Positions 13,101 to 25,100 of a stretch of 64,000 nt of DNA are shown here, piece by piece; position 1 is the stretch's first letter; each line of letters begins with the position of its first letter. The stretch comes from Cepaea nemoralis (taxonomy: Eukaryota; Mollusca; Gastropoda; Stylommatophora; Helicidae): the NCBI GenBank assembly GCA_014155875.1, contig JACEFZ010011669.1:140008-204007 (forward strand), in the 5' to 3' direction. Below the pieces are notes generated by a model. That model was given only the letters and a program-made list of their open reading frames with translations. It had not been told where the DNA came from and searched no databases. Both the position numbers and the translations under genes were made by a program.

Positions 13101-16100
13101 AGTACCTCTATTTACTATCATACTACTATTCCTTTCTTCAATACTTTTCCTCTTTGGCTTTCTTTCGTCCTTGGTTCTCGTCTGTCTATCTTTCTTAACT
13201 TCAACCTTGTCTCCCTTAGTCAAATGAGTTGATTTTGACTGAGTTTCTATTAAGTCAGTTTGACTTCCCTTTGTTATCTTGCTGGCTGGTTGTACCTGGA
13301 CCTTTTTCTCTATTGTATCTACCTGAGTCTGCGTACTATTTTCTATCGTATTACCTGTCTGCGTCTGTGTCTCTCGGTTTCTTTTCTTTACTAATATCGT
13401 CGTCTTCTTTTCCTTGTTCAATCTTAATATTAGCAAGTACTTTAGGAGTCGTTGAATTCTTATCTTTGTGTTCTACTCTGTCCTTCGATCCTGACTTCAA
13501 ATATTGTCTTTGTCTCTTTTCAAACCAGTCGTTACGTCTTTTTCTAGCGGTTGCACTGTGAGAGGGCCAGTCCCATGATTTCCTTGAAAGGTTTCTCTCA
13601 CTCCCATTTTTGTATTTATAACAGCTATACCAGTCCGACCTTTCACTATTACGTCTGTTCTTCTCACCGTCTTTTACTCTATATACATCAGGCCTTGGTT
13701 CGTCATAACCATATTGTCTTCTGTCTTTATTAAGCAATGGCTGTCTCCTGTTATTCTTTCCTACTCCATTACAGTCTACCATAATTCTATAAGGGTCTTG
13801 TCTAGTCGTTCTGTTCTTCAACGTTTCCACAAAATTCTCTACTTCAGTAATTGACACCTTTAATTCCCCCAACCATGTACTAATACGTTGTAATTCTACA
13901 TACAAGTAATTCATATTAACTTCCTTTGAAATTTCTATCAACCTGAAACAATATTTCTACTTCTTCTTCTGCATATTCTTTGGTACCTGGAGAAAAAAAA
14001 CTCGTCTTGAACTCAGCCGAAATTATGCCTGTTTCTCCACTGTGCTGTGATGGGTCTGCTATGCTGAAATATTTATACAGGCCAAGCAAATTTTCAAGCA
14101 ATCAATTTCACATTAATATCTAAATTAATTAACTAAAGTATGTTATCGTCCTCCTGAAATTCAATTATTTTCTATCTAATATCAAATATGTTACCCTTCT
14201 TCTTGTTGAGGTTATCTTTCCAATCGAAAATGAAGTCCTTGGCGTCTATGTCTCTGTCTACTGAGTTTGAGAAACCCGGTACTCGAGTACTTGAACCAAG
14301 ATCGACAAAGCGGCTTCAGTAAGGACCAAAAATGCTCAACTGGGCTCGATAGGCACGACTGTACTCCACAGGCCTCGATAGGGCACGACAAACTTACAGG
14401 CCTCGATAGGGCACGACAAAACTTCACAGGCCTCGATAGGGCACGACAAAACTTCACAGGCCTCGATAGGGCACGACAAAACTTCACAGGCCTCGATAGG
14501 GCACGACAAAACTTCACAGGCCTCGATAGGGCACGACAAAACTTCACAGGCCTCGATAGGGCACGACAAAACTTCACAGGCCTCGATAGGGCACGACAAA
14601 ACTTCACAGGCCTCGATAGGGCACGACAAAAGGATCAGCTAGCGGCTCTCATATGCAGTGGAGCCCAAAGATAGTCTGACTGCGTCCAAAAAATATAGGT
14701 CAATCAATGAAAGAACGAGGTATTTATCTGCTGTCCTGATTGTTAATGGTCATTTCCATTATTTTGCCTTGATGATATAAGTTGTCCGAACTCAACATGG
14801 AAAAATTTTGAATTGTAGTCACGTAAGTCTTAAAGTTTTTGTTTCTTTTGAGTAACCTCTGAAATTTTGGTTGGAGGCGAGTAAATCTTAAAGTCTTTAA
14901 TTAACCTTTGCAACTTTGATTGAAGGCAAGGGCTCAACTTGATGGAGTTATTTGAAAATTCTTGCTCACCTGAAACAACTTTCAGTAGCATGATGACCCA
15001 GGACCGACCTTCAGCAAAATTCTTGCTCGTTGTATCAAACTGGCTCGACTTTCAGCAAAATGATGACACTCGCAGGCACCGCACTCCTTATATCAAACTA
15101 GTCTTCATGCCTTTCTTGACAAGTACCGCCTGTACAGTTGAAAATTTTGATAGGAGGTCTGTACTTCTCACCTACAATATTGGCCATCTTTCCAAGTTCT
15201 TTGGTTTACGTTCAACTTGCGTGTAGAATCGTGCTGTAATAACTCTGTCTCCGGACAATTGGTTTGAGCAGAACAAGGACCTTTTACATTTTGAAGCTGC
15301 CTCTTCGAGTTTCTTCAAGGTGTCGACGTAGATAGTGGTTTGTTATGACTCCCGCCGCGACAATCTCCAACTAAGCATCCTGGTTCTTTGGCGCCATTTC
15401 GCTATTGTAACAAAGCGAACTCATACAAGATGACTTGACTCAATTGGTTCTTTATAAAAATGGTTTATTCGTCTTGATGACAGCTGGACCTAACATGGCG
15501 TCCTTCACAGTTCCAGGCCCTGATCTTGACTGCCCCTTAACAACCCACTACGTCACGACTTGAGCATCTCTCCTCTCATTCTCCCCCGATGCTCAATCGT
15601 GCTGTAGCCTTTTCCCACCTAAATACTACTAATATCCTACTTCTGTTACAGTCACTCAAGTTGTTGTATGTGTTGTTCAGGTCACTCAAGTTGTTGTATG
15701 TGTTGTTCAGGTCACTCAAGTTGTTGTATGTGTTGTTCAGGTCATTCAAGTTGTTGTATATGTTGCAGGATGTCCAGAAACACTCGGTGCACACGTTGGT
15801 GTTCAGGTCACTCAAGCGGACACATGACATGTTTCTGGCCGACCAGAGCAATGCCCCAGGAAAAGACGACACAAGGTACTTGACCACTTGTGCTTTCTTG
15901 TCTCAGTGTCATCTTCACATGCTGGTTTATCTGACTATATTTACCAGCAGTGCGTTCTATTGTTTATTGCCTGGGGACTGTAGGAAATTATCTAATGTCA
16001 AAATAGGACATACATTATCGGTCTGGTGTGATAATGGGACAGATATATCTGGTGTGATAATGGGACAGATATATCTGGTGTGATAATGGGACAGATATAT

Positions 16101-19100
16101 CTGGTGTGATAATGGGACAGATATATCTGGTGTGATAATGGGACAGATATATCTGGTGTGATAATGGGACAGATATATCTGGTGTGATAATGGGACAGAT
16201 ATATCTGGTGTGATAATGGGACAGATATATCTGGTGTGATAATGGGACAGATATATCTGGTGTGATAATGGGGAAGATATATCTGGTGTGATAATGGGAT
16301 AGATATATCTGGTGTGATAATGGGACAGATATATCTGGTGTGATAATGGGGAAGATATGTCTGGTGTGATAATGGGATAGATATGTCTGGTGTGATAATG
16401 GAGTAGATATGTCTGGTGTGATAATGGGACAGATATGTCTGATGTGATAATGGGACAGATCTGGTTTGATAATGAGACAGATATGTCTGGTGTCATAATG
16501 AGGGAAATAGGATAAGTTTCTTGTGATAGTAGGAAATACAGAGTAAGTTTGGTGTCATGATAGGACAGATGTGATAAGTCTGTGATTGTTGATAAAACTG
16601 TCGTTGAATGTTTCCAGTGAGAAGATAAAACGACTGGTCAAGGTCCAAGATGATTATGGACCAGTGAAAGAGTTAGCCAGACGAGAAGTCCGGGGCAAGC
16701 AGCTGCAGCAAGCAGGTAGAGTGGCCTGGTTCACATTGTTCTGACCTGTGTATACTTGGTTCACTTCTCTGTTATCTGTTTCCTCTTTTGTCTGGTCCTC
16801 TTAATGTCAAATATGGCATGCTGGGCACCAGTGTTCTATACATGATATATGTTGTAGTGAAGTTCTATACATGAGACCTGTTGTAGTGAAGTTCTATACA
16901 TGATATATGTTGTAGTGAAGTTCTATACATGAGACCTGTTGTAGTGAAGTTATGTACATGATATCTGCTGTAGTGCAGAGTGTGTTCATCTCAAAGTCCC
17001 ACTGTTATTGTGTGTGCATGCATGCGTATGTGTGTGTGTGTGTGAGCTTAGGAGGGGGTCAAGGACTGTCTTACTGTCTTATATGTGAGAGAAACCATTA
17101 GCTGTACAGCTGTCTTGTGTGTGAGAAGGAAACCAGGTTGAGCTCTGTGACTGTCACCTGTCTTACGTGTGTGTGAGAACAAAGCCAGAGACTGTCCTGC
17201 TGTCTTGCGTGTGGGAACAAAGCCAAGGACTGTTCTACTGTATTGGGTGTGTGAAAGCAGTGCCAGAGACTGTCCTGCTGTCTTGCGTGTGGGAACAAAT
17301 CCAGGGACTGTCCTGCTGTCTTGCATGTGGGAACAAAGCCAGGGACTGTCCTGCCGTCTTGCGTGTGGGAACAAAGCCAGGGACTGTCCTGCTGTCTTGA
17401 GTATGGGAACAAAGCCAAGGACTGTTCTACTGTATTGGGTGTGTGAAAGCAGTGCCAGAGACTGTCCTGCTGTCTTGTGTGTGAGAAGGAAACCAGGCTG
17501 AGCTCTGTGACTATCACCTGTCTTGTGTGTGTGAGAACAAAGCCAGAGACTGCCCTGCTGTCTTGTGTGTGAGAACAAAGACTGAGACTGTCCTGTTGTA
17601 TTGTGTGTGAGAAAAATCCAGAGGCTGTCCTACTGTCTTGTGTGTATGAAATCAAAGCCACAGACTGTCCTACTGGTGTGTGTGTGAGAACAAAGCCAGA
17701 GACTGTCCTGCTGTCTTGTGTGTGTGAGAACAAAGCCGGAGTGTCTTACTGTCTTCTGTGTGTGAGTAAAGACAGAGACTGTCTTACTGTTTTGTGTGTG
17801 TGAGAACAAAGCCGGAGTGTCTTACTGTCTTCTGTGTGTGAGTAAAGACAGAGACTGTCTTACTGTCTTGTGTGTGTGAGAACAAAGCCGGAGTGTCTTG
17901 CTGTCTTCTGTGTGTGAGTAAAGACAGAGACTGTCTTACTGTCTTGTGTGTGTGAGAACAAAGCTGGAGTGTCTTGCTGTCTTCTGTGTGTGAGTAAAGA
18001 CAGAGACTGTCTTACTGTCTTGTGTGTGTGAGAACAAAGCCGGAGTGTCTTGCTGTCTTCTGTGTGTGAGTAAAGACAGAGACTGTCTTACTGTTTTGTG
18101 TGTGACAGAGAGAGCAGTGTCAGAGGCTGTCCTTCTGTCATGTGTGTGTGTGAGAGGCACCATTCACTTTCCTAGTGTCTTATGGGACACTGTGAGAGTC
18201 ATAGTGCGACACTGTATGAGAGATTGATTGATTGATTGATTGATCTTTATTTTTGAAGGGATTACAAATTGGGCACACCGGCCCGTCGTACATTCAGCCC
18301 TTCCAATCACTCGTCTTTCGTTCATCAATAGTGCATGATACATTCATATAGGAAATAAAAAACATTGTCAAATGAATGTTGTAAACATTCATTGGCACCT
18401 TGCCGTCTTGACAGACGATAGTTTGTGCTTCACTAAGACTATGATAACCCTACCCATGGCGGTAGCGAATGTGACTGATAAGGCCAATTCGCGCTGTAAA
18501 TGTTCGTTCACAGTGGGTGCATGTGAACACATGGTCATTTCCACCATCATGCACCATCTTACGTCTCACACGCTCAGTGTGTGACTTATCTGCAATAATT
18601 TTCTCCTTTGTCTTTATTACATTTCTGATCTTTGCCCTCCATGCAACACGTTCAGCTGCGACTTGCTCCCACTGTGCATTATCAATGCAATCATGTCTCG
18701 CTTACACACATCATTGTATCGGAAACATAAACAATGCATATTACCATGTTATGAGACACATCCTCCACCCACCACACATCCACCACACAAACACATCCTC
18801 CACCCAACCACACACACACACACCCCAACCACACACACACCCCAGGCACACATATATTCCCCCACCCACCCACTCATCTACCACCCACACATTTTCCATC
18901 TACACACATCTCCCCACCACACACACATACCCCATCCATCCCCCAACTCACATTCACTCATCCACCCACACATTCTCCACCCACCCACCTACCCACACAC
19001 CCCAACCACTCATCCAAACACACATCCCCCAACCACACATTCCCCCACCCACACACACATCCCCCAACCACACATTCCCCCCACCCACACACACATCCCC

Positions 19101-22100
19101 TACCTATTGACCTACACACCCCCCAATCTATCCCCCAACCACACATCCTCCCACCAATCCACACATCCCCCATCCACACACATCCCCCATCCACACACAT
19201 CTCCCCACCCTCACACACATCACCCACCGATACACACATCCTCCACCCACTTACTTATCCCTCAACCACTCACATCCACATATTCCCCACCCGCCCATCT
19301 GCACATACATCCCCCACCTACCCACCCACACTCACACACCCCAAACACCAAACACACATCCCTCACCATCATGCACATCCCACACCAAACCACACCTCAC
19401 CCACCCACACACACATCTCTCACCCATACACATCTCCCCTCCTGCACACACCCCACCCATATACACATCCTCACCCACACACACATCTCCCCACACATCC
19501 CCACCCACCCACACATCCTTCACCTAAAAACACCCTCACCACCCACACATACATCCTCCATCCACCCACTCTTCCTCCACCCACACACCCCCATGCACAC
19601 AGACATATCCCCCATCCACACACATCTCCACACCCATCCCCCACCCACCCACATCCCTCACCTATCCACCCACACACATATTTCTCACCCATCCACCCAC
19701 ACAACCCCCACCCACCAACACCCACACAACGCCCCACCCACCAACACTCACACCCTTCCAACCATCCACCCAAACATCCCCTCACACACACATCCCCCAT
19801 CCACCCACACATCTTACCACCTTCCTGCACATCCCTCACTCACACCCACATCCCCCATCCACACCCACATCCCCCACCCACACACACAATCCCCAACCCC
19901 CCAACCCCCACCCAGAGAGAAACTATGAGCTGCCAAAGTGTCGTGTGGGACACTGTATGAGAGAGAAACCATGAGCTGTCACAAGTCACCTGGGACACTG
20001 TATGAGAGAGAAACTGTGAGCTGTCCCAGTGTTGTATGGGACACTGTGTGAAACACTGTATGTGAGAGATAAGTCAGGAGATGTCCAAACTGTTACTTGG
20101 AAATGATTGTGTTAGTGTGTGCAGTTTGTATACTGAACATCCATCAGAATTAGTGGACAACTGTGAGGACCTAGCATCCACCAGAATGAGTAGACAACTG
20201 TGGGGACCTGGCATCCACCAGAATGAGTGGACAACTGTGGGGACCTGGCATCCACCAGAATGAGTGGACTACTCTACACATGAGCAGAGCAGGACACACA
20301 CTAGTCCTGATAGGGGGACACTCACACGTGTCCTGACAGGGGACACCCACACTTGACCTGGCCGGGGGACATCCACACTTGTCCTGACAGGGGGACACCC
20401 ACACTTGTCCTTACCGGGGGACACTCACACTTGTCCTGACAGGGGGACACTCACACTTGTCCTGACAGGGGTCATGCACACTTGTCCTGACAGGGGGACA
20501 CCCACACTTGTCCTTACAGGGGGATACCCACACTTATCCTTACCGGGGGACACTCACACTTGTCCTGACAGGGGGACATGCACACTTGTCCTGGCCAAGG
20601 ACATTCGCAGCATTGTTGTGCATTATTGTTGCTGAAGATGACAGTACTTGGTCTCAGCTGTACTGACGTTGTTGTACCATTTGTTCACTTCCTCAGGAAG
20701 TGGTGATCTAGTGAATGGAACTCATGCAGGTAAGTGACCATTACTGCACATTTGTGTATAGATAGCAGCGCATTTGTTAATCTTTATTTTAAGTAGCAGC
20801 ACATTCATAGCACATTGGTTAATGTTTACCGTAGGTAGCAGCACATTCATTAATGTTTACTTTAGATAGAAGCAAATTTGTTAATGTTTACTTTAGGTAG
20901 CAGCACATATATTAATGTTTACTTTAGGTAGCAGCACATTTGTTAATGTTTACTATAGGTAGCAGCACATTTGTTAATCTTTACTTTAGGTAGCAGCACA
21001 TAGGTTAATGTTTACTTTAGGTAGCAGCACATTGGTTAATGTTTACTTTAGGTAGCAGCACATTGGTTAATGTTTACTTTAGGTAGCAACACATTGGTTA
21101 ATGTTTACTTCAGATAGAAGCACATAGGTTAATGTTTACTTTGGGTAGCAGCACTTGGTTAATGTTTACTATAGGTACCCGCACATTGGTTAATGTTTTA
21201 CTTTAGGTAGCAGCACATTGGTTAATGTTTACTTTAGTTAGCAGCACATTGGTTAATGTTTACTTTAGTTAGCAGCACATTGGTTAATGTTTACTTTAGG
21301 TAGCAACACATTGGTTAATGTTTACTTCAGATAGAAGCACATTGGTTAATGTTTACTTTAGGTAGCAGCACATTGGTTAATGTTTACTTTAGGTAGCAGC
21401 ACATTGGTTAATGTTTACTTTAGGTAGCAGCACATTGGTTAATGTTTACTTTAGGTAGCAGCACATAGGTTAATGTTTACTTTAGGTAGCAGCACATTGT
21501 TAATGTTTACTTTAGGTAGCAGCACATATTGTTAATGTTTACTTTAGGTAGCAGCACATTGGTTAATGTTTACTTTAGGTAGCAGCACATTGGTTAATGT
21601 TTACTTTAGGTAGCAGCACATTGGTTAATGTTTACTTTAGGTAGCAGCACATTGTTAATGTTTACTTTAGGTAGCAGCACATTGGTTAATGTTTACTTTA
21701 GGTAGCAGCACATTGGTTAATGTTTACTTTAGGTAGCAGCACATTTGTTAATGTTTACTTTAGGTAGCAGCACATTTGTTAATGTTTACTTTAGGTAGCA
21801 GCACATTTGTTAATGTTTACTTTAGGTAGCAGCACATTTGTTAATGTTTACTTTAGGTAGCAGCACATTGGTTAATGTTTACTTTATGAAGCAACACATT
21901 GGTTAATGTTTACTTTAGGTAGCAGCACATTGGTTAATGTTTACTTTATGTAGCAGCACATTGGTTAATGTTTACTTTAGGTAGCAGCACATAGGTTAAT
22001 GTTTACTTTAGGTAGCAGCACATTGGTTAATGTTTACTTTATGAAGCAACACATTGGTTAATGTTTACTTTAGGTAGCAACACATTTGTTAATGTTTACT

Positions 22101-25100
22101 TCAGATAGAAGCACATTTGTTAATGTTTACTTTAGATAGCAGCACATTTGTTAATGTTTACTTGAGGTAGCAGCACATTGGTTAATGTTTACTTGAGGTA
22201 GCAGCACATTGGTTAATGTTTTCTTTAGATAGCACCACATTTGATCATGTTTACTTCAGATAGAAGCACATTTGTTAATGTTTACTTTAGATAGCAGCAC
22301 ATTTGTTAATGTTTACTTCAGATAGAAGCACATTTGTTAATGTTTACTTTAGATAGCAACACATTTGTTAATGTTTACTTGAGGTGGCAGCACATTTGTT
22401 AATCTTTATTTTGGTAGCAGCACATTTGTTAATCTCTTTCCTTTAGGTAGCAGCACATTTGTTAATGTTTACTTTATATAGCAGCATATATGTGAATGTT
22501 TACTTTAGGTAGCTGGACATTTTTTAATATTTGCTGCAGGTAGCAGTGCATTAGAGCTGTGCTTGTGTATGTGAACTGATGGACTTGTTCAACCTTGTTC
22601 TTTTCTGTTTCAGGGGACCTGCAGAATGGAGACAGCATGAGGTATGTGGTCACAAAATCCATGATCCATGTAGATGACATTCATCCCCATGATCAGCTCA
22701 TGCATAGACTGCTGTGTGTACGCTGAAAACATAGACATGGACACAGCACAGCTTGAAATATTCTCACATGTATACACAGACAACATAGACACGGACACAG
22801 CTTGACATATTCCCACATGTGTACATTGACAACATAGACATAGACACAGCTTGGGCATATTCCCCCCATTTGTAGCTGAAAAAAATAGACATGGACACAG
22901 CTAGACATATTCCCACATGTGTACGCTGAAAACATAGTCATGGACACAGCTAGACATATTCCCACATGTGTACGCTGAAAACATAGACATGGACACAGCA
23001 CAGCTTGAAATATTCTCACATGTATACACAGACAACATAGACATGGACACAGCTTGACATATTCCCACATGTGTACGCTGAAAACATAGACATGGACACA
23101 GCTAGACATATTCCCACATGTGTACACTGACAACATAGACATGGACACAGCTAGACATATTCCCACATGTGTACACTGACAACATAGACACGGACACAGC
23201 TAGACATATTCCCACATGTGTACACTGACAACATAGACATGGACACAGCTAGACATATTCCCACATGTGTACACTGACAACATAGACATGGACACAGCAC
23301 AGCTTGACATGTTCTCACATGTCATTAACTGTGCACAGAAGATACCCAGACTTGTCATATTCCCACAGACTTGTCATATTCCAACATGTCATTTACTCAA
23401 CACAGTGGGTATACAGACTTGTCATAGATAAGGATTTACATGCATAGAACCACACCTGACAGAATGTTTGAGTGTTGTAGTCAGGCTGGTGTGTTTGTTG
23501 CTACCTTATATTGACAGAGTGTTGTAGTCAGGCTGGTGTGTTTGTTGCTACCTTATATTAACTATTCGAGTGTTGTATCCAGGCTGGTGTGTTGACTATA
23601 TGAGTGGTGTATCCAGGTTGGTGTTTTGACTGTTTGAGTGGTGTATCCAGGTTGGTGTGTTGACTGTTTGAGTGTTGTATCCAGGTTGGTGTTTTGACTG
23701 TTTGAGTGTTGTATCCAGGTTAGTGTTTTGAGTGTTGTATCCAGGCTGGTGTTTTGAGTGTTGTATCCAGGTTGATGTGTTGAACATTTGAGTGTTGTAT
23801 CCAGGTTGATGTGTTGACCGTTTGAGTGTTGTATCCAGGCTGGTGTGTTGACCGTTTGAGTGTTGTGTCCAGGCTGGTGTGTTGACTGTTTGAGTGTTGT
23901 GTCCAGGTTGGTGTGTTGACTGTTTGAGTGTTGTATCCAGGTTGGTGTGTTGACTGTTTGAGTGTTGTATCCAGGTTGGTGTGTTGAACATTTGAGTGTT
24001 GTATCCAGGTTGATGTGTTGACCGTTTGAGTGTTGTGTCCAGGCTGGTGTGTTGACCGTTTGAGTGTTGTGTCCAGGCTGGTGTGTTGACTGTTTGAGTG
24101 TTGTGTCCAGGTTGGTGTGTTGACTGTTTGAGTGTTGTATCCAGGTTGGTGTGTTGACTGTTTGAGTGTTGTGTCCAGGTTGGTGTGTTGACTGTTTGAG
24201 TGTTGTATCCAGGTTGGTGTGTTGACCGTTTGAGTGTTGTGTCCAGGTTGGTGTGTTGACCGTTTGAGTGTTGTATCCTGGCTGGTGTGTTGACCGTTTG
24301 AGTGTTGTGTCCAGGCTGGTGTGTTGACCGTTTGAGTGTTGTGTCCAGGCTGGTGTGTTGACTGTTTGAGTGTTGTGTCCAGGTTGGTGTGTTGACTGTT
24401 TGAGTGTTGTATCCAGGTTGGTGTGTTGACTGTTTGAGTGTTGTGTCCAGGTTGGTGTGTTGACTGTTTGAGTGTTGTATCCAGGTTGGTGTGTTGACCG
24501 TTTGAGTGTTGTGTCCAGGTTGGTGTGTTGCCGTTTGAGTGTTGTATCCTGGCTGGTGTGTTGACCGTTGTTTGTCAGCTGGTGTACTTTGAGGTTGTGT
24601 CCAGGCTGGTGTGTTGACTGTTTGAGTGTTGTGTCCAGGCTGGTGTGTTGACTGTTTGAGTGTTGTGTCCAGGCTGGTGTGTTGACTGTTTGAGTGTTGT
24701 GTCCAGGCTGGTGTGTTGACTGTTTGAGTGTTGTGTCCAGGCTGGTGTGTTGACTGTTTGAGTGTTGTGTCCAGGCTGGTGTGTTGACTGTTTGAGTGTT
24801 GTATCCAGGTTGGTGTGTTGACTGTTTGAGTGTTGTATCCAGGTTGGTGTGTTGAGTGTTGTATCCAGGTTGGTGTGTTGACTGTTTGAGGTTGTATCCA
24901 GGTTGGTGTGTTGACTGTTTGAGTGTTGTATCCAGGTTGTGTTTTGACTGTTAGAGTGTTGTATCCAGGTGGTGTTTTGACTGTTTGAGTGTTGTATCCA
25001 GGTTGGTGTTTTGAGTGTTGTATCCAGGTTGGTGTGTTGACTGTTTGAGTGTTGTATCCAGGTTGGTGTTTTGACTGTTTGAGTGTTGTATCCAGGTTGG

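Larger units (their letters stand above)
7924..15650 (-). mobile_element. LTR retrotransposon inserted in the minisatellite, minus orientation
   Basis: Near-identical direct LTRs (7924-8167 and 15406-15650) begin TGTAACA and end TGTTACA. They are flanked by a 4-bp target duplication GTCA (7920-7923, 15651-15654), and the pre-insertion site reads CAGGTCACTCAAG, a perfect minisatellite unit. Orientation is minus: a TGG-starting primer binding site follows the right LTR and a purine tract precedes the left LTR on that strand. A 4-bp duplication suits Ty3/gypsy-like elements. The interior of about 7.2 kb shows no integrase, reverse transcriptase or protease motif, so it looks nonautonomous (LARD-like) or carries a decayed pol. 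Confidence 0.9.

Noticed and set aside
14365..14631. CRISPR-like regular direct repeats
   Set aside because: Units are contiguous with no unique spacers and the genome is eukaryotic; the same applies to all other arrays here.
18517..19928. His/Pro/Thr-rich frames up to 421 codons
   Set aside because: Low-complexity CA/CCCA tract; composition explains the lack of stops.
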